A DNA stretch of 64,000 nucleotides from Polaribacter sp. WD7 (GTDB lineage Bacteria > Bacteroidota > Bacteroidia > Flavobacteriales > Flavobacteriaceae): assembly GCF_003335085.1 (NCBI RefSeq), contig NZ_QPEJ01000018.1, positions 901,488-965,487 on the forward strand. Direction: 5' to 3'. This document shows positions 17,783-27,059 of this stretch, one piece after another (the stretch's first letter is position 1; the number at the start of each line of letters is the position of its first letter). The notes under the pieces are model-generated. The model saw nothing but the letters and a program-made list of their open reading frames with translations. It did no database searches and was not told where the DNA came from. The translations under genes were made by a program, and so were the position numbers.

Positions 17783-19357
17783 ATGAAAACAAAATATATA
17801 TATTTATATCTCTTCGTTGCTCTCTCTTTCTTTAATTGTGAGAGTTTCTTAGAAGAAGATCCTAGATCTCTGGTATCTCCTGAAACCTTTTTTGCTTCAG
17901 AAAATGATGCAAGACAAGCTATTCAAGGAATGTATGCCATCTTAAAGAATAATTCAATTTATGGTCAAGTTGGGTTAGATCATTTTTACGATAATGGTGC
18001 AGATATTATAGAGCCAAACAGGGCAGCAAATTTTGTTGAACCTATAGGTAATTATTCTATGAATGAAGCTTTAGCTGATGTTTCTGTGCAAAAAATGAGT
18101 GTTTCAGATACTTGGAAAGATTTGTACAGAGTAATTTTAAATGTGAATGTATTAATTGATAGAGTTACAGGAAATGAAGCAATTGGAAATGAAAGTGTTC
18201 GCACAGAAATTATAGCTGAGGCTAGATTTATGAGAGGTTTGTGCTATTGGCACATTACTAATCTTTGGGGAGATGCTCCTTATTATACAGAAGTGTTAAC
18301 TTTAGAAGAAATTAGTGCTTTAGGTAGAACTGCAGAGGCAACAATTATAGAAGGTACTTTACAAGATTTACAATTTGCTCAAGATAATCTACCATCTGTA
18401 TATCCTGATGCAGAAAGAGGAAGAGCATCAAAATGGGCTGCAGCTATAATCATGGCAAAAATATACATGAAGCAACAAGATTGGCAGCAAGGTTTGGCAA
18501 AATCAGAAGAAATTATAAATCAATCTCCTCATAGTTTATTACCAAATTATAATGACGTTTTTGATCCTTCTAATGAGTATAATGCAGAAATTATTTGGTC
18601 ATTAGACTTTGCAAGAGATATTACAGGTCAATTTGATCCAGCTTTTCCAGGAAGAGCATTTGCAGGAAACAGTAATTGGAGACCAAGTATGTTTAATCCA
18701 AGACTTAGAGATGAGCCTTTAAACACTGATGAAAGAGGTGCTTTAAGAGATGCTTTAACAGCAAGAGGAGAGGCATTTAACGGAACAGGCTTACAGGTTG
18801 CATCACAAGACTTTGCAGAAAAATTTCCTTTGAATGATTTAAGAAGAGAAATTAATATTGTAAATAATTATTTGGGCTTTGATCTAGTTTTTCCCTACAT
18901 GGCAAAATTTTGGAACTTATCTTTAGAGATGTCTCCACGTTTTAATCATTCAGATAATAGAATGGTATTTCGTTTAGCAGATGTTTATTTGATGGCTGCA
19001 GAATGTGAAAATGAATTAAATGGACCAACATCTAAAGCTTTAAATTTTATGCATGCTGTAAGAAGCAGAGCCTATGCTACGCAAGCAGAATGGGATATTA
19101 CAGGAGTAAGTCAGCAAGGTTTTAGAGAAGCTATGTATGACGAACGTAAATGGGAGTTAGCAGGTGAAGCACATAGAAGATATGATCTTATAAGATGGGG
19201 TATTTTATTGGATGTTGTTCAAAACTTAGAATATCGTTTTTGGAAGCCTAACGAAAATATTAGACCTTTTCATGTGAAATTACCAATTCCGTTACAAGAA
19301 TTAGAATTAAATCCAGCATTATTAGAGTCAGATCCTACTAATAATGGATACCGCTAA
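17783..19357 (+). CDS. susD: SusD/RagB-family surface glycan-binding lipoprotein
   Basis: 524 aa. The lipobox is FNC (Cys19), then the SusD N-terminal motif FLEEDPRSLVSPETFFASENDA, and TPR-rich helices with the family C-terminal block 'ERKWELAGEAHRRYDLIRWG' followed by 'LPIPLQELELNP'. It forms the lid of the SusC pore and binds the imported oligosaccharide at the cell surface. It is the last gene of the susCD unit and is followed by a terminator. No SusE/F-type lipoprotein follows; a T9SS-secreted protein takes that place. Confidence 0.97.
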   Translation: MKTKYIYLYLFVALSFFNCESFLEEDPRSLVSPETFFASENDARQAIQGMYAILKNNSIYGQVGLDHFYDNGADIIEPNRAANFVEPIGNYSMNEALADVSVQKMSVSDTWKDLYRVILNVNVLIDRVTGNEAIGNESVRTEIIAEARFMRGLCYWHITNLWGDAPYYTEVLTLEEISALGRTAEATIIEGTLQDLQFAQDNLPSVYPDAERGRASKWAAAIIMAKIYMKQQDWQQGLAKSEEIINQSPHSLLPNYNDVFDPSNEYNAEIIWSLDFARDITGQFDPAFPGRAFAGNSNWRPSMFNPRLRDEPLNTDERGALRDALTARGEAFNGTGLQVASQDFAEKFPLNDLRREINIVNNYLGFDLVFPYMAKFWNLSLEMSPRFNHSDNRMVFRLADVYLMAAECENELNGPTSKALNFMHAVRSRAYATQAEWDITGVSQQGFREAMYDERKWELAGEAHRRYDLIRWGILLDVVQNLEYRFWKPNENIRPFHVKLPIPLQELELNPALLESDPTNNGYR

Positions 19358-19382
19358 ACTTTACTTTTAATATGTTTTGATG

Positions 19383-19421
19383 AAAAAACCGAGAGATACT
19401 ATAGATGTACTCTCGGTTTTT
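19383..19421 (+). terminator. Rho-independent terminator after susD
   Basis: CCGAGAG (19389-19395) pairs with CTCTCGG (19410-19416), extended by TAC/GTA across a bulged A. It is flanked by an A-run before and a T-run after. Confidence 0.88.
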
Positions 19422-19634
19422 GAGTTTTGGTATCTCAAAGTGGTAAAAGGTATAGTTACATGTTAAAAAATGAGAAAGAAATGCGTTGCTATTAAATTTT
19501 GAGAAATTAGGAGACTTTAAAACAGGTTAGAAATATTTTTATAATTTTTAAAAATATATAGTAATATTTTTTTCTATTTGAATAAACTTTGCTAGCTTTA
19601 TGAATGGAAATGTTGTATCTGTATTAGAAGTGCA

Positions 19635-19677
19635 GGATAGCACAGGATGCTAAAAACCTACATTCCATATATTTTTA
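19635..19677 (+). promoter_or_regulatory. Candidate HTCS operator plus -7 element (site E)
   Basis: GGATAGCACAGGATGC (19635-19650) carries the 10-bp spaced GGAT repeat. TATTTTTA (19670-19677) is one mismatch from TAnnTTTG and lies exactly 25 bp after the second GG. Confidence 0.6.
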
Positions 19678-19734
19678 TCATCGACTATTATGTAGTCAAT
19701 TAATTAACAATTATTAATCAATTAAACTAAAATT

Positions 19735-20538
19735 ATGAAGAAAATTACTTTAAAATTAATTGCTTTTGTATTATTTGCAATTTCAACAACACAAATTAGT
19801 GCGCAAGCTTTTGAAGCAGCACCAGGTCTTTACAGAGTGCAAGTACAAGGAGAAGATTTAACCTTAACTATTGCTAGTCAAGCAGTAGATGGAGTGTGGG
19901 CTCTTACTTATGAAGCAGTAGATTTGAATAATAATAACCAAGTATTTTTAATAAGCCCAGTTGAGATTGTAGATGATGAGACTGGAGAGTTAGTTCCAAA
20001 TTTATGGAGTTTTGAAGCTGTTGCAGGAAACCAAGGAGCTATGGAAGTTGAAGATATTACAAATAATAATTCAAGCATAGTCTTTAGAGGTAACGCAGTA
20101 GGTCAAGAGAATAGAATAGATATTTTTAATCCAACTAGAGGAATGGGTACTCAAATTTTTAGCGAAGCTCAAGGTTTTACTGCTGGTGCTAAAAGAAGAA
20201 TTCAAAACTTTGAATTAGGTAGAGTAGTTTCTCTTTCTGGTGGTTCTCCAGTAGCTTTTGATTTTATTCCTGTTGAAGCTTTAAGTACAGCATCAAATGT
20301 TTTAACTTCAAGTGATTTTTCAATTTCTAATATTGGAGATCAGTTAAATATCAGTAGTGCTGCTTTACAAATTAATGAAGTTGCTGTTTACAGTATTTTA
20401 GGTAAAAATGTTTTATCTGAATCAGGTATTTCTTTATCTTCTGTTAATATGAATACATCTTCTTTATCTACAGGTATGTATATCGTAAAAATAGGAACTG
20501 ATAAAGGTTTTTTCAGCACTAAGATTGTTGTAGAATAA
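19735..20538 (+). CDS. T9SS-secreted protein of unknown function (possible glycan-binding protein)
   Basis: 267 aa. Signal peptide ending ISAQ (about residue 23), then a ~165-residue beta-rich domain I do not recognise with certainty. Its opening 'GLYRVQVQGEDLTLTI' followed by repeated short strands is reminiscent of a ricin-like beta-trefoil such as the one in the 21183 protein. The last ~70 residues are a type-A T9SS sorting domain (VAVYSILGKNVLSE, LSTGMYIVKI, final IVVE). It sits directly after susCD with its own HTCS-type operator and its own terminator, so it is expressed with the locus and is probably secreted or surface attached. A role as a surface glycan-binding protein is inferred from position; an enzyme is not excluded. 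Confidence 0.8.
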   Translation: MKKITLKLIAFVLFAISTTQISAQAFEAAPGLYRVQVQGEDLTLTIASQAVDGVWALTYEAVDLNNNNQVFLISPVEIVDDETGELVPNLWSFEAVAGNQGAMEVEDITNNNSSIVFRGNAVGQENRIDIFNPTRGMGTQIFSEAQGFTAGAKRRIQNFELGRVVSLSGGSPVAFDFIPVEALSTASNVLTSSDFSISNIGDQLNISSAALQINEVAVYSILGKNVLSESGISLSSVNMNTSSLSTGMYIVKIGTDKGFFSTKIVVE

Positions 20539-20561
20539 TTTTTACAAAAAATAGTTATAAT

Positions 20562-20589
20562 AAAAGCCTGTTTTTTAACAGGCTTTTTT
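20562..20589 (+). terminator. Rho-independent terminator
   Basis: Perfect stem AAAAGCCTGTT / AACAGGCTTTT (20562-20572 and 20577-20587) with a TTTT loop and following T-run. Confidence 0.92.
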
Positions 20590-20744
20590 ATGCGTAAAAA
20601 ATAGATCATAAATTTAGATGATATAAATTTATTTTAACAAGCAAGAATAAAAGAAAAACCTAACTATAAGGTCTCGTCAAATAAATGTACCTAATTTGCT
20701 TTTAGGCGTTAAAATATATTAAAAAGTAATAAAAAAGAAAGAAA

Positions 20745-21059
20745 ATGCAAAGATTAGCTTTTAAAATGAAATTAAACCCAGGACAAAAAGAAGCATACAA
20801 ATTACGTCATGATCAACTTTGGCCAGAATTAAAAGAGTTATTAAAACAAAATGGAGTTAGTGAATATTCTATATTTTTAGATGAAGAAACTAGTACACTC
20901 TTTGCGTTTCAAAAAGTGTCTGGTAAAGGCGGCTCTCAAGATTTAGCAAACAACCCTGTTGTAAAAAAATGGTGGGATTTTATGGCGGATATTATGGAGG
21001 TAAATCCAGATAATTCACCTATTTCAATCCCCTTAAAAGAGGTTTTCTATTTAGAATAA
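20745..21059 (+). CDS. rhaM: L-rhamnose mutarotase
   Basis: 104 aa, the usual length of the RhaM/YiiL dimeric alpha-beta barrel. It contains the family pattern 'LNPGQKEAYKLRHDQLWPEL' with the catalytic His22 and Tyr18, and the 'PVVKKWWDFMADIM' helix. It interconverts the anomers of L-rhamnose. There is no signal peptide, so it is cytoplasmic. Its presence next to rhamnosidases is good evidence that rhamnose is a product of the locus. It is followed after 123 bases by the PL24-like lyase gene. No clear copy of the HTCS motif is seen in front of it. Confidence 0.93.
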   Translation: MQRLAFKMKLNPGQKEAYKLRHDQLWPELKELLKQNGVSEYSIFLDEETSTLFAFQKVSGKGGSQDLANNPVVKKWWDFMADIMEVNPDNSPISIPLKEVFYLE

Positions 21060-21182
21060 ATATACTAGACGTATAAACTATTGTTAAAACTTATAGTTTT
21101 TTGTTTTTTCCATGTCACTCCATGATGGTTTTTACAACAATTTTAAACAAATTTGTAACGCAAATAACTAAAAATAAATAAT

Positions 21183-23621
21183 ATGTCAAAAATTTACAAT
21201 GTAATGTCGTCTAGAAGCACTTTTTTCTTTATGTTGATATTTTCATTCATTACTGTAAATTCGCAAGTTGTTTTACAAAATGAAATCAATATATCTGATA
21301 TAGCTTTACATTTTAACGGAAGTAAAGTAGGAAGTACAGCTGCAAATACAGGTGATGATAGACCATATGATTACTTTTTTGGAAGAAATATTTCTGCTCA
21401 TGGAGACTGTATAAAAACCTATAATGATTATGTTTTTATGACATGGTATAGAGGTGGTAAAGGAGATAGACATGTAATGTTAACTCGTTACAATACAAAA
21501 ACTGGAACATCTGTAGATATAGAATTTCCTCACAGACATACTGGTTATCAAAACAGATATTGGATAGGAGAATCTCATAATACCATAGCCGTAGCTGTTA
21601 GTCCTTTAGATGGAACAATTCATTTGTTATATGATATGCATGCGTATAGTAGAACTAGACCTTCAAACGGAAGTTTAAGCAAAGATTATTTCAGATATTC
21701 TTACTCTACAAAAAATGCAGCATCATTATCTGATGAAGAATTTACATTAGATAAGTTTGTAAAAAATGCAGAAGGTGGTTACAAGCATTTAAGTCTTAAC
21801 GGAGGTGAAGATTATGCTAATTTCAATGCGTTAACTTACCCGCAATTCTTTTTAAACGATGCAGGAGATTTATTCATGTACATGAGAGAAGGTGGTAATA
21901 ATAATGGAGCATATAAGTTTTCTAAATACAATGCAACTACATCAAGATGGTCTTCATTTAAAGACTTTAATATTTTAGGAGCAAGAAATAGAGGGCAACA
22001 ATACAATTGGGGTCTTTATGGAGATATTAGATATGAGAATGGTAAAATAAGAATCGGTTTTCAGCGCAGATCACAAAATAATAACGATAAATATCAATTT
22101 CAAAACGGAATATATTACGCCTATTCAGACGATCAAGATGGTTTAAGTGATTGGAAAAATTACAGAGGAGAAGGCTTTAATTTACCGTTAATAGATTCTG
22201 ATAAGATTTTTGTAACAGAACCTGGAGATTTAGTTGAAACTACTGCAAAAGATCAAGTGTATATTGTTGGAGGTTTTGATTGGACGGTTACAGACAGAGG
22301 AGATGTTCACTTTATAAGTAGAGTAGAAGATAGAGAGAATGGGGTAACCAAGCACGTGCATACCTATCAGAGAGCAGGGGAGTCAGAATTTACAACTACT
22401 ACAGAGTTTACTGGGGCAAGTGCTATTTATACTTCTGGTGATGATATTTATATTATAGGTTTAAACAATAGTGGAAAAGTCTTTATAGAAAAAGCCAAAG
22501 GTGGTACAAATAATTTTAGAAAAGTTTATGAGGCTACAGGAGGTAAAACTTTTGATCATGGAAGAGTGCATATTGCTAATGGAATACTTTATTATTATTT
22601 GATGGAAAAAAAATCTGGAAATGCACAACCAGTGTACTTACAGATCATAGATTTAGATGTTAATGCAGATCCTATACCGTTAAATGTATCTTTTTCAACG
22701 TTAGCGGACAATCAAAATTTAAATGTAGATCAAAACGTAGAAATAAAAGTTGATGCTTATACTGATAATGGTTTTGTAACTAAAGTAGAGTTTGTTATAG
22801 ATGGGGTTTTATATGAAACGGATGGTACTGCTCCTTTTCAAACAGATTGGAAACCAACTGTAGAGGGAGCACATACAATAGAAGCTGTAGCTTACAGTAG
22901 TTCAGAAGAAAAAGTAAGTAAAACTGTTAATATAACTGTAAATCCAAAAGATTTTACAGATTTAACAGGTGATTTTTACAGACTTAAAAACGTAGCAACA
23001 GGAAAATATGCTTCTTCTAAAGATTCTGAAACCATAGCAACCGATACTGCAGAAGGAAGAGAGTCTGAATGGGAGTTTGTAGCTACAAGTAGTTTTTATA
23101 ATATAGATAATGGGGTAAGAGGTATTTTAAGATACACAGGCACTTCATCAATCATAAGTACTCCTTTTGCTTCTCCAAGAGCAGATTCAGACAAAATGTG
23201 GACTGTGATTTACAATGAATCAGACAAAACATATACATTTAAAGGGAGAAATGGAAATAGATATTTAGCTCATGTTTCAGGAAATAGTGCTGTAACTCAT
23301 TCCACAGTAATCAATAACAATAGTAAATGGACAGTAGAATCTACAAGTGAAGTTTTAAGTGTAAATGATCAACTATTAAATTCGTCTTTAATAAACATTT
23401 ATCCAAACCCAGCAAGTAGTAGCTTTACAATATCTTTAAATGGTATTAGAAATGCTAAAGTAACAATGTATGATGTATTGGGTAAAGAAGTCTTTTCTTC
23501 GAACACAGATCAAGAATCTTTAAAAGTAGATAAACTTAAAAGATTTAATGCAGGGATCTATTTAATTGAGGTAAAAGGAGATAATCAAGAAATACATAGA
23601 ACAAAAGTTGTTATAGAATAA
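21183..23621 (+). CDS. PL24-like ulvan lyase (BNR_4 propeller) with Ig-like, ricin-like and T9SS domains
   Basis: 812 aa. Signal peptide ending VNSQ (about residue 28), then a seven-bladed BNR_4 beta-propeller (about 30-490), a bacterial Ig-like domain (about 496-591), a ricin-like beta-trefoil beginning GDFYRLKNVATGKY (about 595-720) and a T9SS type-A sorting domain (about 735-812; IYPNPAS, KVTMYDVLGKEV, GIYLIEVKG). The candidate catalytic set His132, His153, Tyr219 and Arg235 has the same His-His (21) and Tyr-Arg (16) spacings I recall for the PL24 enzyme LOR_107. It should cut ulvan next to glucuronic acid, outside the cell. The trefoil may bind the substrate. Confidence 0.8.
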   Translation: MSKIYNVMSSRSTFFFMLIFSFITVNSQVVLQNEINISDIALHFNGSKVGSTAANTGDDRPYDYFFGRNISAHGDCIKTYNDYVFMTWYRGGKGDRHVMLTRYNTKTGTSVDIEFPHRHTGYQNRYWIGESHNTIAVAVSPLDGTIHLLYDMHAYSRTRPSNGSLSKDYFRYSYSTKNAASLSDEEFTLDKFVKNAEGGYKHLSLNGGEDYANFNALTYPQFFLNDAGDLFMYMREGGNNNGAYKFSKYNATTSRWSSFKDFNILGARNRGQQYNWGLYGDIRYENGKIRIGFQRRSQNNNDKYQFQNGIYYAYSDDQDGLSDWKNYRGEGFNLPLIDSDKIFVTEPGDLVETTAKDQVYIVGGFDWTVTDRGDVHFISRVEDRENGVTKHVHTYQRAGESEFTTTTEFTGASAIYTSGDDIYIIGLNNSGKVFIEKAKGGTNNFRKVYEATGGKTFDHGRVHIANGILYYYLMEKKSGNAQPVYLQIIDLDVNADPIPLNVSFSTLADNQNLNVDQNVEIKVDAYTDNGFVTKVEFVIDGVLYETDGTAPFQTDWKPTVEGAHTIEAVAYSSSEEKVSKTVNITVNPKDFTDLTGDFYRLKNVATGKYASSKDSETIATDTAEGRESEWEFVATSSFYNIDNGVRGILRYTGTSSIISTPFASPRADSDKMWTVIYNESDKTYTFKGRNGNRYLAHVSGNSAVTHSTVINNNSKWTVESTSEVLSVNDQLLNSSLINIYPNPASSSFTISLNGIRNAKVTMYDVLGKEVFSSNTDQESLKVDKLKRFNAGIYLIEVKGDNQEIHRTKVVIE

Positions 23622-23639
23622 TAAAAATAAATTTTTTAC

Positions 23640-23675
23640 AAAAAAGGAGGTAATTTTATTACTTCCTTTTTTTGT
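23640..23675 (+). terminator. Rho-independent terminator after the PL24-like gene
   Basis: Near-perfect stem: AAAAAGGAGGTAAT pairs with ATTACTTCCTTTTT apart from one mismatch, with a short T-rich loop and a T-run. Confidence 0.85.
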
Positions 23676-23692
23676 TTTATGACTAGAATTAA

Positions 23693-23735
23693 GGATATAT
23701 CAGGATAGTTAAATAAAGATAAAATTAGATATTTG
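23693..23735 (+). promoter_or_regulatory. Candidate HTCS operator plus -7 element (site F)
   Basis: GGATATATCAGGATAGTT (23693-23710), with the 10-bp GGATA repeat. GATATTTG (23728-23735) is one mismatch from TAnnTTTG and starts exactly 25 bp after the second GG. Confidence 0.6.
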
Positions 23736-23775
23736 AATTAATTTAAAATAGAAATAAGTTAATATAATAAACATT

Positions 23776-24042
23776 ATGTACCAGAAATTGAATGTAACTA
23801 CAGAAAAAGTTCTCAAAAATTCATTTTTATTGTGCATTATGTTAGTAATAAGTTTGTCGGCTTTAGCTCAAGTAAAATTAGAAACAAAAATAAAAATTAC
23901 TGATGAAGTAATTTATGAAAATCATGATATTGATAATGCTGTAGGTATACAAAATGATGGTAGATTTAATAGAGGTGTTTACCTAGTTAAGATAACTGAC
24001 AGTGTTCAAAAAGAGTATTTCAAAAAAATTATTATTGAATAA
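23776..24042 (+). CDS. Very short secreted peptide with T9SS tail; probable internal-deletion remnant
   Basis: 88 aa. A long signal peptide (about residues 1-32, ending ALAQ) is followed by ~35 residues without recognisable fold, then the end of a type-A sorting domain (RGVYLVKITD, final KKIIIE). The upstream part of the sorting domain (the 'YPNP' segment) and any cargo domain are missing. An HTCS-type operator and a terminator bracket it, so it is still set up as a transcription unit. The simplest reading is a former T9SS cargo gene that lost its middle in frame. Alternatively it is a real small secreted peptide. Confidence 0.6.
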   Translation: MYQKLNVTTEKVLKNSFLLCIMLVISLSALAQVKLETKIKITDEVIYENHDIDNAVGIQNDGRFNRGVYLVKITDSVQKEYFKKIIIE

Positions 24043-24066
24043 AATAGAAATACGAAATCATAATAT

Positions 24067-24112
24067 AAAAGAAGTTGTATCGTTTTTAAATGATACAACT
24101 TCTTTTTTTTTA
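24067..24112 (+). terminator. Rho-independent terminator
   Basis: Perfect stem of about 15 bp: AAAAGAAGTTGTATC (24067-24081) with its complement at 24092-24106, a 10-base loop and a T-run. Confidence 0.92.
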
Positions 24113-24181
24113 AGATGTCAAACTTGTTCTTTTGTTGTTTATTTTAAATTTAAAAAATACCTTATCTATCAAATAAAATAG

Positions 24182-24200
24182 AGATACAACAGGATAGTTT
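24182..24200 (+). promoter_or_regulatory. Candidate HTCS operator for the GH78-sulfatase operon (site G)
   Basis: AGATACAACAGGATAGTTT (24182-24200) matches sites D and F in the CAGGATAGT half and keeps the A at motif positions 3 and 5. Unlike the other six, no good TAnnTTTG is found 25 bp downstream (the sequence there is GAAATTGC), so the promoter is weak or placed differently. Confidence 0.5.
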
Positions 24201-24272
24201 TTTATCCGAAATTAAAGAAATTGCAATATTGTAAAAGATAGGCTATTTTTAAAAATATATTCAAAATTAACA

Positions 24273-27056
24273 ATGTATAGATTTTTTCTTTTTAATTTTT
24301 ATCTCGCTGTTTTTCTAGTTACAATTACATCTTGCGCTCAAGAAATAATAGAAAAACCAAAGGAACTTACACTATCCGAAGGTTTTAAAAATCCAACAGG
24401 ATTTTATAATGCAAACCCAACGTTTTCATGGAAACTACCTGTTTCAGAACAAATTAAATCGCAATCTGCTTACCAAATAGTTGTAGCATCATCAAAAGGA
24501 CTATTACCAGATAATGCTGATTTATGGGATTCTAAAAAGCAAAAAAGTACGCAATCTACTTTTGTAAAATATCAAGGAAAAGAACTAAAATCTAGACAAA
24601 AAGTATATTGGCAGGTAAGGTATTGGAATCAAGATGAAAATGCTTCAGATTGGAGCGAAACCAATTTTTTTGAATTGGGATTACTCAATAATTCTGATTG
24701 GACAGCAAAATGGACAGGATTAGACACTGCAAAAGATAGTATTAAAGGCGTTCGTAAATTTTTAATGCACAGACCACAATATTTAAGAAAAGGTTTTGAG
24801 TTAACTTCGGATGTAGCTTCTGCGAGACTATACATTACAGCAAAAGGTGTTTTTGATGTGCGTTTAAACGGAAAAGATGTTAGTGATGATGTTATGACTC
24901 CTGGTTGGACACCATACAATCATCGTATAGAAACATTGACTTATGATGTTACTAAGCTTTTGCAAACTGGTAAAAACGCTTTAGCGGTTGAGTTAGCTTC
25001 TGGGTGGCATTCAGGAAGAATTAGTAGAGGTAGAGCATTATATGAAAATTTTGCATCACCAAAAATTCTATGTCAGTTAGAAGTTGTGCTGAAAGATGGT
25101 TCAAAACAAACCATTGTTTCTGATGAATCTTGGAGAGGAACAACCAACGGACCAATACGTTTAGCAAGTGTTTATGATGGCGAAGTATATGATGCAAATT
25201 ATGAAATACCAAATTGGAACACTGTTGCTTTTGACGACTCTAACTGGAAATCGGTTGAAGTTGAGGCGATTGCTAAGGATGTTAAATTAGCTCCAAAAAG
25301 ACATCACACCGTAAAAAATCAAGTTGTTTTTAACGATGCAGAAATCGTTTCGGTTAAAGAAAATACATCAGTTTTTAATATGAAGCAAAATATGGTAGGT
25401 GTGCCAAAAGTAAAAGTACCTATGAAAAAAGGAGATACTTTAAAAATACGTTTTTCTGAAATGTTGTTGAAAGACAATACCTTTTATACTAAAAATTATC
25501 GTTCTGCAAAGTCAACTGATTATTATATAGCAGCTAAAGATGGTGTTATAGAATACGTTCCAAAATTTACGTTTCACGGATTTCAATTTTTAGAATTAAG
25601 TGGTTACGATAAAAATGCGAAACCAGACGCTTCTTGGGTGCAAGGTATAGCACAACATTCAGATTTTGAGAAAAACGGAACGTTTACATCATCTCACGAT
25701 AAGTTAAATCAATTACAAAGTAATATTACTTGGGGGTTAAGAGATAATTTTTTCGATATCCCTACAGACTGCCCACAACGTGATGAGCGTTTGGGTTGGA
25801 CAGGAGATGCACAAGTAATTGCGCCAACAGCATTGTTTAATTATAATACTCACGCTTTTTGGACAGCTTGGTTGCAAAGTCTAAGAGAAAATCAGTCTGA
25901 ACATAAAAACGGTTTAGTACCTTACATTGTACCAGATGTTCTTCAAAATAAAAATGGAAGTTCTGGTTGGGGTGATGCAGCTGTAATTATTCCTTGGGAC
26001 ATATACAATACAACAGGTGATATTACTGTGCTTGAAGAAAGTTACGAGTCAGCAAAAAAATGGGTTGGGTACTATCAATCTAAAGTAAAAAAGCAACCTT
26101 ATTTACCAAAAATGCATTCATTTGGAGATTGGCTACAGCCTTATCCTTCTAAAACGCTTAAAAAAGCAAATAGAGGAGACACTCCAAAAGATTTAATTCA
26201 CGCAGCTTTTTTTGCGCACTCTGCACATTTAGTCTCTAAAATTGCTAATGTTTTAGGCAAAACAGAGGATGCTAAAAAATATGCAGCTTTATATAAAAAT
26301 ATTGCCAATGCTTTTGAAAATGCTTTTTTTGAAGAAGGAAAATTTACAGGTGAAAAACAAACACAAACAAGTTATTTACTAGGTATCTATTTTAATTTAT
26401 TTAAACCAGAAACTAAACTAAAAGCACAGCAATATTTGTTAGAAGAAATCAAAAATGCCAATTATCATTTAGGAACAGGATTTTTAGGAACACCAATTTT
26501 ACCAAAGGTTTTAGATGATATAGGAGAAATAGATTTGATGTATAAAATTTTGTTTAAAGAAACCTATCCATCTTGGTTTTACTCTATAAACCAAGGGGCA
26601 ACCACTATGTGGGAACGTTGGAATAGCTTTAGTAAAGAAGGTGGTTACAATTCACAAAGTATGAATAGTCTAAATCATTATGCATACGGAGCTATTGGGC
26701 AATGGATGTACGAGCGTATCGCTGGTTTAGCATCGTTAGCACCAGGATATCAGAAAATTAGAATTGCACCTTTACCAAATACCGAGTTTTTAACGTCAGC
26801 TTTAGCAAGTGTAAAAACACCTTATGGAAAAGCATCATCATCTTGGAAAATTGAGAATGATTCTTTTAAACTTGATATTGTTATTCCACCTGGCACATCT
26901 GCAGAAGTGCATATTCCTTATGGAAATAAAGATAATTTATTAGAAAATGGAAGTATTTTTACAGAGAATTCAAATTTAAAATTAATGAGTTCTGATGATA
27001 ATTCAGTAATAATTTTAGCAGAACCAGGAACTTATAACTTTCAAACTAAACTTTAA
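24273..27056 (+). CDS. GH78 alpha-L-rhamnosidase, first of a tandem pair
   Basis: 927 aa. Likely lipobox (TSC, Cys17 region). N-terminal Fn3-like domain (about 40-135, with 'SQSAYQIVVAS'), two beta-sandwich domains (about 165-430), the (alpha/alpha)6 catalytic domain with DCPQRDERLGWTGD, in which Glu505 is the general-acid candidate, and WERWNS with Glu781 as base candidate, then a C-terminal beta-sandwich. It releases terminal alpha-L-rhamnose from oligosaccharides. The next gene, 3 bases downstream, is a close paralogue. It is the first gene of a long operon with sulfatases, controlled from site G. Confidence 0.93.
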   Translation: MYRFFLFNFYLAVFLVTITSCAQEIIEKPKELTLSEGFKNPTGFYNANPTFSWKLPVSEQIKSQSAYQIVVASSKGLLPDNADLWDSKKQKSTQSTFVKYQGKELKSRQKVYWQVRYWNQDENASDWSETNFFELGLLNNSDWTAKWTGLDTAKDSIKGVRKFLMHRPQYLRKGFELTSDVASARLYITAKGVFDVRLNGKDVSDDVMTPGWTPYNHRIETLTYDVTKLLQTGKNALAVELASGWHSGRISRGRALYENFASPKILCQLEVVLKDGSKQTIVSDESWRGTTNGPIRLASVYDGEVYDANYEIPNWNTVAFDDSNWKSVEVEAIAKDVKLAPKRHHTVKNQVVFNDAEIVSVKENTSVFNMKQNMVGVPKVKVPMKKGDTLKIRFSEMLLKDNTFYTKNYRSAKSTDYYIAAKDGVIEYVPKFTFHGFQFLELSGYDKNAKPDASWVQGIAQHSDFEKNGTFTSSHDKLNQLQSNITWGLRDNFFDIPTDCPQRDERLGWTGDAQVIAPTALFNYNTHAFWTAWLQSLRENQSEHKNGLVPYIVPDVLQNKNGSSGWGDAAVIIPWDIYNTTGDITVLEESYESAKKWVGYYQSKVKKQPYLPKMHSFGDWLQPYPSKTLKKANRGDTPKDLIHAAFFAHSAHLVSKIANVLGKTEDAKKYAALYKNIANAFENAFFEEGKFTGEKQTQTSYLLGIYFNLFKPETKLKAQQYLLEEIKNANYHLGTGFLGTPILPKVLDDIGEIDLMYKILFKETYPSWFYSINQGATTMWERWNSFSKEGGYNSQSMNSLNHYAYGAIGQWMYERIAGLASLAPGYQKIRIAPLPNTEFLTSALASVKTPYGKASSSWKIENDSFKLDIVIPPGTSAEVHIPYGNKDNLLENGSIFTENSNLKLMSSDDNSVIILAEPGTYNFQTKL

Positions 27057-27059
27057 ATC

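Larger units (their letters stand above)
19358..19734 (+). other. Intergenic region after SusD: terminator plus operator
   Basis: This gap holds the terminator (19383-19421) and site E (19635-19677). The stretch 19430-19630 is AT-rich with no coding frame or repeat that I can support. Confidence 0.7.

Noticed and set aside
20661..20698. ATAAGGTC and CTAATTTG before the rhamnose mutarotase as an operator/promoter
   Set aside because: The spacing is 21 rather than 25 bp and the conserved CAGG is not present. It may still be a weak promoter, but not supported as part of the motif set.
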